From contig JADHZC010000009.1 of assembly GCA_015657545.1 (NCBI GenBank), positions 48,428 to 112,427 on the forward strand: DNA of 64,000 nt. Direction: 5' to 3'. A program made the translations under genes and the position numbers. Below are positions 9,427-17,678 of the stretch, piece after piece (positions within the stretch are counted from its first letter, which is position 1; each line of letters starts with the position of its first letter). The notes under the pieces are model-generated. The model saw nothing but the letters and a program-made list of their open reading frames with translations, had not been told where the DNA came from and did no database searches. The stretch is from Rickettsia sp. Its GTDB lineage: Bacteria > Pseudomonadota > Alphaproteobacteria > Rickettsiales > Rickettsiaceae.

Positions 9427-10489
9427 AAATTTTCTTTGCTAGCAATATTAAAATGGATACAGAAATTATACAAGAGATAATTGTAAATCTTGTTACGATT
9501 TTTGAGTCGCTAAATTTTTTTTTTTGAAAATGATGGTGTAAAGGAGACATTAAAAAAATCCTTTTTCCTTTAGAAATTTTAAAATATAAAACCTGTAATA
9601 TCACAGACAATGATTCTATAAAAAAAATCAATCCTAATAAGATTGCTAAAATTTCACATTTCATATAAAGAGAAATTATAGCAATATAACCTCCTATGGA
9701 TAAACTACCAGTATCACCCATAAAAATCTCTGCAGGATTTGAATTAAACCATAAAAATCCTATAATACTTGCTAATATTGCTAAAGTAAAAATTATCAAA
9801 TTTCTAACAGACGAGCTTTCTAAATGAAAATATTCGATTTTATATAATAGGATGTACAAAATTAATAGAAAAGATATTAATGTAACTATAGAGAGTCTAG
9901 ATAATAATTCATCAATGCCATCAGTTAAGTTTGTAGAATTAGCATATCCTATAATGAACAATATAAAGAATATTTTGTAAAATGCAGATCCTAAATCCAT
10001 TTTATAAGAATATAATGGAATAAAAAAATATAAAGAATTTACGCTAACCTTCTTTGTGTTAGAACAATAAAAATATAAGTAACAAATTATAAAGCTTACA
10101 AAAATTTGCATTAAGAGTTTTGTTTTAACCTTTACTCCTCCAGAACTATGCTTATAAATTTTAAAAATGTCATCTAAAAATCCTATAAGGGCGAAAGCAC
10201 AAAATGTAAACAATATATTTAAAGATATAAAATTCCATTCTAAAAATAAAATAACTGATATTAAACTAGAAAAAATTATAGCTATGCCTCCCATAGAAGG
10301 AGTAGAAGATTTATGTTCAATTTTAGAAAAATAGTATTTTTTTACAAAAAATTTTAACGATTTTTTTTTTAAAAAATTTTTAATTTTTACAGTTAAAAAG
10401 ATACTAAAGAAAAAACTTATAAAAAAAGTTAATAATAAGGAAAGAAAAAAAATATCATTTTTAATATTTAACAAAAATTTAAATAACAT
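9425..10489 (-). CDS. mraY: Phospho-N-acetylmuramoyl-pentapeptide transferase
   Basis: MraY transfers phospho-MurNAc-pentapeptide from UDP to undecaprenyl phosphate, making lipid I on the inner face of the membrane. The 354-residue protein is strongly hydrophobic with about ten membrane segments. The family motifs are readable: STPSMGG near residue 62, NSTNLTDGIDEL, EIFMGDTGSLSIGG and the cytoplasmic SPLHHHFQ. It overlaps the end of murF by 11 bp, as expected inside a dcw operon. It is the last gene of the cluster here; murD, ftsW and murG do not follow. Confidence 0.95.
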   Translation of the reverse strand: MLFKFLLNIKNDIFFLSLLLTFFISFFFSIFLTVKIKNFLKKKSLKFFVKKYYFSKIEHKSSTPSMGGIAIIFSSLISVILFLEWNFISLNILFTFCAFALIGFLDDIFKIYKHSSGGVKVKTKLLMQIFVSFIICYLYFYCSNTKKVSVNSLYFFIPLYSYKMDLGSAFYKIFFILFIIGYANSTNLTDGIDELLSRLSIVTLISFLLILYILLYKIEYFHLESSSVRNLIIFTLAILASIIGFLWFNSNPAEIFMGDTGSLSIGGYIAIISLYMKCEILAILLGLIFFIESLSVILQVLYFKISKGKRIFLMSPLHHHFQKKKFSDSKIVTRFTIISCIISVSILILLAKKI

Positions 10490-11891
10490 CTTTTATATTC
10501 CAATTTTTCAAAATTTTTTCTAACCCTATTTTTCTAGAAGCTTTAATTAAAGTTATTGATTCAGGGATTAACAACTTATCTAACTTAGGCATTAATGCTT
10601 CTACATCAGGAAAAATAAAAGTTTGAAATTCTTGCATATCTTTAACTTGTTCAAAAATAATTTTGACTTCTTTTCCAACTAAAATCAATTTTTTTATTTT
10701 AGCATTTTTTATAAAAGGAACTATATCAGAATGAAATTTTTTACTATCTTTGCCCAGCTCTAGCATGTCTCCTATTATTGCTATTTTGTCATTTTGAGGC
10801 ATATTAGCAAGAGACATAAGAGATTTTTGAACTGCTATAGGATTAGAATTAAAATAATCACAATATAAATATAAATTTTTTCCTTGATTGTTCAAAATAG
10901 ATAAAATTTTTCCTCTACCTAACTGAGGAGTAAAATTTGAAAATTCTTTGATGGATTCATTAATATCTAAATTTAAAGCTAATATAACACCAAGTACAGA
11001 TCTAAAATTTTCTCCTAAAGATTTATCTATATAGCTTCTAACAAAACTATATCGAGTATTTTGTACTGAATAAATTAATTGTACTTTTAATTCATTTACT
11101 GTAGAAATTACATGATATTTTTCTAATTCTATTTGAGAATATTTATCTTTGCCAATAATAATTATGTTTTGTAATTTTAATTTTCTGATATGTTTAAGAA
11201 AAATTTCTTTATACATATCAAAATTAATAATAGATATTGATTTACTAGAGTCTAAACGTTGTAAAATTTCAGACTTAGCTTCTGCTATCTCTTCAATAGA
11301 TTGAAAAAACTCAATATGAACTGGAAATACGTTATTAATTATTATAATATCTATTTGAAAAATCTCAGTACTTTTTAAAATTTCTCCTTTTTTATTCATT
11401 CCAAATTCAAATATTGCATATTCAATATCATCTGGTATAGAAGCTAAAGCGGATATTATATGTACACCATAATTAAAACTTTTGGGAGATTTAAAAGTTT
11501 TAAAATTTTTAGACAATATATGATGTAAAATTTCTTTAGAAGTAGTTTTTCCTGCACTACCTGTAATAGCTATAAATTTTGCTTTAGATCTTGATCTTTT
11601 ATCTTTGGCAAGCTTTATTAGTTTATTTTTTAAATTATCTGATTTGATGCAAATTGCAGGATTTAAAAATTTTTTATCTATATCTTTTGAATATAAGACT
11701 AAACGAGCTCCTCTAGAAATTGCATCATCAATAAAGTCGTGCCCATCACTTTCTGTGCCTTGTAATGTTATAAATATATCGCCTTCTTCAACATATTTAG
11801 AATTTACTCGTACATTATTAAATTGGTTACAGTTTATTTGAGTAAGATTTAAAGAAAGTAATCTACTCAAATAGTCCTTTGACCATATCAT
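10479..11891 (-). CDS. murF: UDP-N-acetylmuramoyl-tripeptide--D-alanyl-D-alanine ligase
   Basis: MurF adds D-Ala-D-Ala to the UDP-MurNAc-tripeptide in the cytoplasm, completing the pentapeptide precursor. The 470-residue protein has the Mur-ligase P-loop ITGSAGKTT near residue 109, the FEFGMNKKGEI region and the C-terminal domain motif IIGDMLELGKDS that is typical of MurF. It starts 21 bp after murE and overlaps mraY. All Mur-ligase domains (N-terminal UDP-binding, central ATPase, C-terminal Rossmann) appear complete. Confidence 0.95.
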   Translation of the reverse strand: MIWSKDYLSRLLSLNLTQINCNQFNNVRVNSKYVEEGDIFITLQGTESDGHDFIDDAISRGARLVLYSKDIDKKFLNPAICIKSDNLKNKLIKLAKDKRSRSKAKFIAITGSAGKTTSKEILHHILSKNFKTFKSPKSFNYGVHIISALASIPDDIEYAIFEFGMNKKGEILKSTEIFQIDIIIINNVFPVHIEFFQSIEEIAEAKSEILQRLDSSKSISIINFDMYKEIFLKHIRKLKLQNIIIIGKDKYSQIELEKYHVISTVNELKVQLIYSVQNTRYSFVRSYIDKSLGENFRSVLGVILALNLDINESIKEFSNFTPQLGRGKILSILNNQGKNLYLYCDYFNSNPIAVQKSLMSLANMPQNDKIAIIGDMLELGKDSKKFHSDIVPFIKNAKIKKLILVGKEVKIIFEQVKDMQEFQTFIFPDVEALMPKLDKLLIPESITLIKASRKIGLEKILKNWNIKDVI

Positions 11892-11912
11892 TAAATTACC
11901 AATAATTCATTT

Positions 11913-13508
11913 TTAATTTACAACTCCATTAACTAAAAAACTTTTAGTTGTATTTTTTGAAAAATCTTGAGAAAGATGAAAAATCTTATCCAAATCTTGA
12001 TTTAATTTTGATAAACAAGATATTGCTATTTGTTTATCATTAAAAAATATTTTTTTTCCTTGTTTCATTATTTGAAAATTTTCATTGCCCTTACCAGCAA
12101 TTAAAAGTATATCATCGGCTTTTAGAGTAGCAATTGTTTTTTCTATAGCATTTTTCCTAGAATCATATTCTTTATATTGTTTATTTTGAATAGTTTCAAT
12201 AATTGCTTTTCTGATAGATTCTGGATTTTCTTCTCTTGGATTATCGTCTGTAATTACTACTAAATCTGCTATTTCAGAAGCCATTTTACCCATTATAGGT
12301 CTTTTAGAAACATCTTTTTCTCCTCCGCAGCCAAATATCACTATTAATTTGCCATCATTTTTAATAAATTTTTTCAAAGCTAAAAGTGTTAACCTTAAAG
12401 CGTCTGGGGTATGAGCATAATCTATAAAAATATGGAAATCTAAATGAAATTTATTATTTTTTTTAAAATCTTCAGTTATATTTTCGAGCCTAGAATTAAC
12501 TGTTTTTAAATTACTAAAAATTTTAAATAAATCTTTTATTTTTATGTTAACAACATTTTCTATTAATTGAGAAGCAATTAATATGTTATGAGCTTGAAAA
12601 TTACCTAATATCTTGGTTTCAAATTCATAATTTTTCTTTTGATTTGTGAATGTAATTTTTTGAAAAAAAGAATGCTTATTTGATGATGTTGAAATTTGAA
12701 TATCAGCATTTTTTCCTATTGTGATAAATTTTACATCATTTTTTTTACAAAAATCTACAATTTGTTTGCTGTAGATATTATCATTATATATTACAACTTT
12801 AGCTTGAGAGTGAAGATTACTTTTTATAAAGCTTAATTTGGTGTTAAGATATGATTCTATTGTTTTATGATAATCTAAGTGATCTTGAGAAAAACTAGAA
12901 AATCCTAATCCATTAACTAAAATGTTTCCTATTCTTTTTTGATCTATAGCATGACTTGAAATTTCAAATATAATGTATTGAATTCCTAATTTATGAGCTT
13001 CATATAATATTTTTCTAAAATTAATACTGTTAGGGACAGTATTACCATCATGAAGTTGCTTCAAATTTAAGGGTAAATCTAAATTTGATTCTATACCTAA
13101 AGTACCTATACAAATATAAGAAATTTCTAAATAATTAAGCATTTGTCCAACATATGAAACTATTGAAGTCTTTCCGTTAGTACCTGTAACTGCTATTAGT
13201 TTAGAAGGAATGTCAGGATATAAAATTTCTAAAGAGCGCATTAGTGCAGATTTTATATCTGCTATAAAAAAAACATTTTGTTCAGGATTTTCTTTTAATT
13301 TATTATCAGTAAATATTAAATTTACATTTTTTTCTAAAGCTTCACTTATAAAGTCATTGCCATTATGGGTTAAACCATGTATAGCAAAAAATACTGTGTT
13401 ACAAGTGACATCATCAATGCCGTATGCAATATTCTTTATATTATATTTTATAAAAAAATTTTTTAATAACAAATTATTATTTGTTTCAATTTTGTTATCA
13501 AACTCCAT
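11913..13508 (-). CDS. murE: UDP-N-acetylmuramoyl-L-alanyl-D-glutamate--2,6-diaminopimelate ligase
   Basis: MurE adds the third stem-peptide residue to UDP-MurNAc-dipeptide. The P-loop VTGTNGKTS is near residue 109. The substrate-selecting signature is DNPR (ITDDNPREEN, near residue 419), which in this family indicates meso-diaminopimelate, not lysine. This matches lysC, asd and dapA in the same window. The C-terminal AGKGNENFQ matches the family's AGKGHE motif. The length of 531 residues is slightly above average. It is separated from ftsI by 125 bp of AT-rich DNA, the widest gap in the cluster. Confidence 0.95.
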   Translation of the reverse strand: MEFDNKIETNNNLLLKNFFIKYNIKNIAYGIDDVTCNTVFFAIHGLTHNGNDFISEALEKNVNLIFTDNKLKENPEQNVFFIADIKSALMRSLEILYPDIPSKLIAVTGTNGKTSIVSYVGQMLNYLEISYICIGTLGIESNLDLPLNLKQLHDGNTVPNSINFRKILYEAHKLGIQYIIFEISSHAIDQKRIGNILVNGLGFSSFSQDHLDYHKTIESYLNTKLSFIKSNLHSQAKVVIYNDNIYSKQIVDFCKKNDVKFITIGKNADIQISTSSNKHSFFQKITFTNQKKNYEFETKILGNFQAHNILIASQLIENVVNIKIKDLFKIFSNLKTVNSRLENITEDFKKNNKFHLDFHIFIDYAHTPDALRLTLLALKKFIKNDGKLIVIFGCGGEKDVSKRPIMGKMASEIADLVVITDDNPREENPESIRKAIIETIQNKQYKEYDSRKNAIEKTIATLKADDILLIAGKGNENFQIMKQGKKIFFNDKQIAISCLSKLNQDLDKIFHLSQDFSKNTTKSFLVNGVVN

Positions 13509-13633
13509 AAATTCCTCAATTTTATAAAGGATAGACTTACTTATTTAAAAACTCATATTTTTTAATATACATATTATTATATATTCTTTTTTCTTGAAAA
13601 TATAAGCTTATGTTCCATTTTTTTTAATTTTAT

Positions 13634-15241
13634 CTATTTTTTTTTATATAGATCACATTTTTCTTTCGAGTCTATTGCGTCTAATATTATTATCTTTTCA
13701 AAAATTTTTTTTGCTAAAGGAGCTGCAGTAAAAGATGAAGAAGAAATAAAATTATTATTTTTATTTGCTTTAGGCTCATTTAAAGAAACAAAAAGCAAGT
13801 ATTTAGGCTTTTCTAAAGGCATCATACCTATAAATGAGGATATTTTTTTTTTACTATCATATTTTCCATCAAAATTTTTGTAAGCAGTGCCTGTTTTTCC
13901 TCCTATAGAATAACCAGAAATTTTAGCCTTGCCAGACGTACCCTCGAGAACTGATAATCCTAATAATTCTTTCATTTTTTTTGATGTTTCATTTGTTAAA
14001 ATATTTTTTCCTATATTGGATTTATTTTTTAAAAATGTTACATTATGAGATATTCCTCCATTAATTATTGGTATATAAGCGTTTATTAGATGCATTGGAG
14101 AATAGGTGATTCCATATCCATAAGACATGGTAGCTAAATTAATATCTTTGCAATCAGATAATTTTCTAAATGTAGGAGCTGATTTTTCTAAAATTTCTAT
14201 ATCTAATTTTTTTAACAGACCAAATTTTTCTAGATAATCAAAAAAATTTTCTTTACCTACATCAAAAGCTATTTTGGTTGTTCCTATATTACTAGAATTT
14301 TTAAAAATAAAAGAAACATCTCTTACGCCTCCCATATCTTTATGATCTTGTATAACATGTCTACCTATTTTAAAACGATTTATATCATATTTATTTTTGT
14401 TAGAAATAGTTTGAGTATCAAAAGCTATTGCAAATGTTAAAGATTTCATACATGACCCAATTTCAATATTTCCTTGAGTTGCTGTATTGAATAAATTATT
14501 TGGTGATAGGGTTTTTAAGATATTAGGATTAAAATCTGGTTTATTTACTAAAGCTAAAATTTCTCCAGTGTTGGGGTCAGCTATAATTCCAGTAGCAGAT
14601 TTTGCATTAAAATCTAAAAAAGCCCTTTCTATTTCTTGATATAATATTATTTGTAATCTAAGATCTATTGATAATGTTAGATCCTCTTTTAATTCATTCT
14701 CATCTATATATCTTTCAATAAAAGATAATCCTTTCATATCGGTTCCAACAAACCCTAATACATGAGATAATAAATTATTATAAGGATAAATTCTTTTTTC
14801 AGACTCTTCTAAATATACACCAAAGGCTCCTCCAGAATTTAAAAACATTTCTTTTTCAGTATTAGATATATCTTTTTTTATCCAAACAAAATCCTTTTGA
14901 GAGTTTAGTTTATCATAAATTGTTTCAAAATTTTCTTTTAGCAATATTTTTGATAATTTTGTTGCAATTAATACTGGATTTTCTATTTTTGTGGGTTTCG
15001 CAAAAATAGAAAACATCACTCCATTTGTTGCTATTAAATGATGATTTCTATCAAAAATATTTACTCTTTTATCTCCAGAAAAAAAATTTTTTTGAGAAAA
15101 AAGGACTTGATCTGGATTTTTTTCTAAAAAAATCAATATTATTAGTTTTATAAAAATACAAGCAAAAAATAGTAAAATAATTCCTATGAGACAAAAAATT
15201 TTTACTTTTAAAATGTTTAGTTTTTTTATATCTAAAATCAT
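13634..15241 (-). CDS. ftsI: Septal peptidoglycan transpeptidase FtsI (PBP3)
   Basis: FtsI is the class B penicillin-binding protein that cross-links septal peptidoglycan. It has one N-terminal membrane anchor (residues ~13-35), a dimerisation/pedestal domain and a transpeptidase domain. The active-site serine lies in GSCMKS (SxxK, near residue 263), the second motif is SSN in FKNSSNIGTTK, and the third is GGKTGTAYK. The 535-residue length is normal. It lies directly downstream of the ftsL-like gene, the canonical dcw order. Confidence 0.95.
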   Translation of the reverse strand: MILDIKKLNILKVKIFCLIGIILLFFACIFIKLIILIFLEKNPDQVLFSQKNFFSGDKRVNIFDRNHHLIATNGVMFSIFAKPTKIENPVLIATKLSKILLKENFETIYDKLNSQKDFVWIKKDISNTEKEMFLNSGGAFGVYLEESEKRIYPYNNLLSHVLGFVGTDMKGLSFIERYIDENELKEDLTLSIDLRLQIILYQEIERAFLDFNAKSATGIIADPNTGEILALVNKPDFNPNILKTLSPNNLFNTATQGNIEIGSCMKSLTFAIAFDTQTISNKNKYDINRFKIGRHVIQDHKDMGGVRDVSFIFKNSSNIGTTKIAFDVGKENFFDYLEKFGLLKKLDIEILEKSAPTFRKLSDCKDINLATMSYGYGITYSPMHLINAYIPIINGGISHNVTFLKNKSNIGKNILTNETSKKMKELLGLSVLEGTSGKAKISGYSIGGKTGTAYKNFDGKYDSKKKISSFIGMMPLEKPKYLLFVSLNEPKANKNNNFISSSSFTAAPLAKKIFEKIIILDAIDSKEKCDLYKKK

Positions 15242-15262
15242 AATTTTTAGTTCATCTTAAAT

Positions 15263-15562
15263 TTATTTACCAGACCTTAATGGATCTGTGATAATTTGAT
15301 TTAGATTTGATTCTTGTAAATTTAATAATTCTTTAGAAAGTTTTAGTAATCTTTCAGGCATTATTAATTGATAAATTTCTTTTTGAGCTAGTTGAATAAT
15401 CTTCTTTTCTTCTTTAATTTTACTTTCCACTTTAAAAATTTCCTCCTGAATAAGCATTATTTGATTTTTTATATAAAAATTAAAATATATACTTCCTATG
15501 GTTGTAATTCCTAATATAATTCCTAAAAAAATGCTTAGATTAAATTTTATTTTTTCTATCAT
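15263..15562 (-). CDS. ftsL: Cell division protein FtsL
   Basis: This 99-residue protein has a short cytoplasmic tail, one membrane segment (residues ~8-30) and a predicted coiled coil rich in Lys, Glu and Ile. The sequence QLIMPERLLKLSKEL matches the 'PerL..La' motif seen in alphaproteobacterial FtsL-like proteins. FtsL is a bitopic divisome protein that connects the FtsQBL complex to FtsWI. Sequence conservation is weak in this family; the position between rsmH and ftsI is the strongest argument. Confidence 0.83.
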   Translation of the reverse strand: MIEKIKFNLSIFLGIILGITTIGSIYFNFYIKNQIMLIQEEIFKVESKIKEEKKIIQLAQKEIYQLIMPERLLKLSKELLNLQESNLNQIITDPLRSGK

Positions 15563-15579
15563 GTTTTACAATAAATACT

Positions 15580-16470
15580 TTATTCACAAATTTTTTGAGC
15601 AGCTCTTAATTTTGCAGATCTTGATCTTTTATTTATAAAAATTTCTTCTTTAGAGGGGACGATAGGTTTTTTTGTGATAATTTTTAAAAATCCATCACTA
15701 TTAGATGATTTTTTTTTTATTGCATATTCTCTAAAGAAATTTTTAACAATTTTATCTTCTAAAGAATGAAAGGAGATTATCAGAATAATTCCATTTAAAG
15801 ATAATATATTTCTAACTTTGCTTAAAAAAATTCTTAAATTATCCAATTCATTATTAATATAAATTCTTATTGCTTGAAATGTTTTAGTTGCAAGATCTAT
15901 TTTGCTTGGTCTGTAATGCATAGCATTTCTTACTATTTTTGCTAATTCTAATGTGGAATTTATAGGAGATTTTTTTCTGAAACTAACTATTGCATTAGCA
16001 ATTTGTTTAGATTGAACTTCTTCTCCTAATTCATAGATGATATTTGCTAATTCTTCCCTGCTAAATTTATTTATTACATCGAAAGCAGTAAGTTCAGAAT
16101 TACCCATTCTCATATCTAAAAATCCATCCTTGCTAAAAGAAAACCCTCTTTCAGAAGAATCTAATTGCATCGAAGAAACTCCTAAGTCTAAAATGATTCC
16201 ATCAAATTTTTCTTGGTTAAATAATTTATCTATTTCAGTAAAATTACTTTTTATGAATGTGAATCTATTAGAATATTTATTTTTAAGAATATCTACAAAA
16301 TTTAAAATCTTACTATCTATATCTAAGGAGGTTAGATATGAGTTATAGGTATTTCTTAGTATAGATAAACTATGCCCTCCAGCTCCAAATGTACAATCTA
16401 AGTATTTTTTGTTGTCCTTAGGAGATAATATTTGAATCATTTCTTTTGTTAAAACTGGAATATGAGACAT
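15580..16470 (-). CDS. rsmH: 16S rRNA (cytosine1402-N4)-methyltransferase
   Basis: RsmH (MraW) uses S-adenosylmethionine to methylate C1402 in the 16S rRNA decoding centre. The 296-residue protein begins MSHIPVLTKEMIQIL and has the SAM-binding CTFGAGGHS, the DLGVSSMQLDSSERGFSF block and the C-terminal SFHSLEDKIVKNFF, all family hallmarks. It follows mraZ after 4 bp, so the two are surely in one operon. Confidence 0.96.
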   Translation of the reverse strand: MSHIPVLTKEMIQILSPKDNKKYLDCTFGAGGHSLSILRNTYNSYLTSLDIDSKILNFVDILKNKYSNRFTFIKSNFTEIDKLFNQEKFDGIILDLGVSSMQLDSSERGFSFSKDGFLDMRMGNSELTAFDVINKFSREELANIIYELGEEVQSKQIANAIVSFRKKSPINSTLELAKIVRNAMHYRPSKIDLATKTFQAIRIYINNELDNLRIFLSKVRNILSLNGIILIISFHSLEDKIVKNFFREYAIKKKSSNSDGFLKIITKKPIVPSKEEIFINKRSRSAKLRAAQKICE

Positions 16471-16474
16471 ATCA

Positions 16475-16924
16475 TTAATTTTTTATTCTTAATAAATTTT
16501 CTTTTGCCAATTTTTGAGAATTTTCTATATGTTTTTCTAAATTTTGGGGATTCCATATTTCAAAAATTTCTCCTTTCCCAATAAAAGATACATGCTCTTT
16601 CAAGTTAAAATTTTCTACAAAATTATTTGGAATAATTATTCTACCTTCATTATCTAAAGTTAGTTCATATGCAGATCCTAATATAATTGTTTCAAATGCA
16701 TCTCTCTCTTCAGTATAAGGGTCTATCTTTTTTATAGCGTTAAACAATCTTTCCAAATATTCTTGACTACAGCATTCAATACATTTGTTTTTGATAGAAG
16801 GATAGATAATTAAATTTATTGCATTGTTAACAGATAATATATTTCTATAAGCAGAGGGTATAGATACTCTGAATTTTTTATCGATTTTATTGATAAATTT
16901 AGATAAAAATAACTTTCCAGACAT
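16475..16924 (-). CDS. mraZ: Transcriptional regulator MraZ
   Basis: MraZ is a DNA-binding protein of the AbrB/SpoVT fold that regulates the dcw cluster from its own promoter region. The 149-residue protein shows the two tandem MraZ motifs: IDKKFRVSIPSAYR near residue 14 and LDNEGRIIIPNNF near residue 92. It is the first gene of the cluster. A set of four TGG-type boxes spaced exactly 10 bp apart lies 17-50 bp upstream of the start codon and is the likely operator. Confidence 0.94.
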   Translation of the reverse strand: MSGKLFLSKFINKIDKKFRVSIPSAYRNILSVNNAINLIIYPSIKNKCIECCSQEYLERLFNAIKKIDPYTEERDAFETIILGSAYELTLDNEGRIIIPNNFVENFNLKEHVSFIGKGEIFEIWNPQNLEKHIENSQKLAKENLLRIKN

Positions 16925-16940
16925 TTATTTCATGATTTTT

Positions 16941-16975
16941 TGGGTCTATATGGAATATTATGGGTTATTTTGGAT
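16941..16975 (+). promoter_or_regulatory. Likely MraZ operator: four TGG(G/A) boxes with 10-bp period
   Basis: Reading the plus strand, TGGGT, TGGAA, TGGGT and TGGAT start at 16941, 16951, 16961 and 16971, each separated by a 5-base spacer. This matches the TGGGN-5-TGGGN arrangement described for E. coli MraZ targets. The array sits immediately upstream of the mraZ start codon (16924), the place expected for autoregulation. The link to MraZ binding is inference from pattern and position. Confidence 0.7.
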
Positions 16976-17008
16976 AAAAAGTCTAGAAGTAATTGTTATG
17001 ATTAACTA

Positions 17009-17014
17009 ATTATA
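17009..17014 (-). promoter_or_regulatory. Possible -10 box for the dcw cluster
   Basis: A perfect TATAAT on the minus strand lies about 85 bp upstream of mraZ and upstream of the four MraZ boxes. I see no convincing -35 hexamer at 16-18 bp. If it is used, the boxes would lie at or just downstream of the transcription start. Confidence 0.3.
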
Positions 17015-17075
17015 GAAATAAAGTTAATTTTTTAGAGAGTAAATTTTTTAAATGAAAAGGCAAAATTTAAAATTT

Positions 17076-17194
17076 TACTTATTTATGAGTTAAATGGTCA
17101 GCTTATTTCACGCTCTCTAGATAAAAAATTTACTTACTTATTTTATGAGTTGAGTACTCAGCTTATTTCATGCTCTCTAGATAAAAAACTACTT
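17076..17194. repeat. 60-bp tandem duplication upstream of mraZ
   Basis: Two direct copies with a 60-bp period, at about 17076-17135 and 17136-17194. Both contain GCTTATTTCA followed by GCTCTCTAGATAAAAAA. They differ at a handful of positions. The second copy contains the 10-bp palindrome TGAGTACTCA, which the first copy lacks. The minus-strand frame of a possible gene remnant ends inside the second copy. Confidence 0.75.
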
Positions 17195-17339
17195 CAGGAA
17201 ACGGATTGTAAGCATCTTGGCTAGAATTAAGAAAAATTTTATTAATTTTAAAAAATGTTTTTCAGAAAAATTTTGAAATTTTCAGTAAACTGAACTGATA
17301 TTATCTAATAAATACTCGATATTTAGTATCTTCTTGCAT
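17163..17339 (-). pseudogene. Possible eroded short reading frame
   Basis: From ATG 17339 one minus-strand frame reads MQEDTKYRVFIR, a TAA, then continues, with one further TGA, to SSQDAYNPFPEVVFYLESMK and a stop at 17163. The last 30 codons are more G+C-rich than the surrounding intergenic DNA. The two internal stops (TAA, TGA) suggest decay. It is not recognised, and a chance open stretch is possible. Confidence 0.25.
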
Positions 17340-17347
17340 ATCTAATA

Positions 17348-17452
17348 TTAAGATTCTTCATTTTTGCTAATATTCTTTTTTTGAATCTCTTTGCGTCTAG
17401 CTATGTTTTTTTTTAAAATTTTTGATAATTTTGTAAATTTTTCTTCTTCCAT
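17348..17452 (-). CDS. Small basic/charged protein of 34 residues
   Basis: An ATG at 17452 opens a 34-codon frame, MEEEKFTKLSKILKKN followed by IARRKEIQKKN and a short acidic tail. The layout, an acidic start, a hydrophobic-basic amphipathic helix with an RRK motif and a Lys-rich end, resembles short conserved hypothetical proteins of alphaproteobacteria, but that is a recollection and was not searched. No clear Shine-Dalgarno sequence precedes it. It lies divergent to tRNA-Thr and alaS. Confidence 0.4.
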   Translation of the reverse strand: MEEEKFTKLSKILKKNIARRKEIQKKNISKNEES

Positions 17453-17522
17453 ATTTTATATTAGCTAAATAATTAATTAGAACATAATATAATATCTAGA
17501 TATAAATTATCAAATATTAAAT

Positions 17523-17551
17523 TTGACAATTTAGGAATTCGAAATTATTTT
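17523..17551 (+). promoter_or_regulatory. Sigma-70-like promoter of tRNA-Thr and alaS
   Basis: A perfect -35 TTGACA at 17523-17528 is followed after 17 bp by TATTTT at 17546-17551. This predicts transcription starting near 17558, about 23 bp before the tRNA. alaS has only 26 bp between it and the tRNA and probably shares this promoter. Confidence 0.55.
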
Positions 17552-17580
17552 CGGTATGGTATATCTTAAAATTTACAAAT

Positions 17581-17652
17581 GCCTTTATAGCTCAGTGGTA
17601 GAGCGCATCATTGGTAATGATGAGGTCGAGGGTTCAATTCCCTCTTAAGGCA
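17581..17652 (+). tRNA. tRNA-Thr (GGT anticodon)
   Basis: The acceptor GCCTTTA (17581-17587) pairs with TTAAGGC (17645-17651) except for one T-T mismatch at pair 6-67. The anticodon arm CATCA-TTGGTAA-TGATG gives anticodon GGT. The T arm is GAGGG-TTCAATT-CCCTC and A73 is at 17652. No CCA is encoded. It lies immediately upstream of alaS on the same strand. Confidence 0.93.
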
Positions 17653-17678
17653 CATTTTTTATCTATTTTATATGTAAT

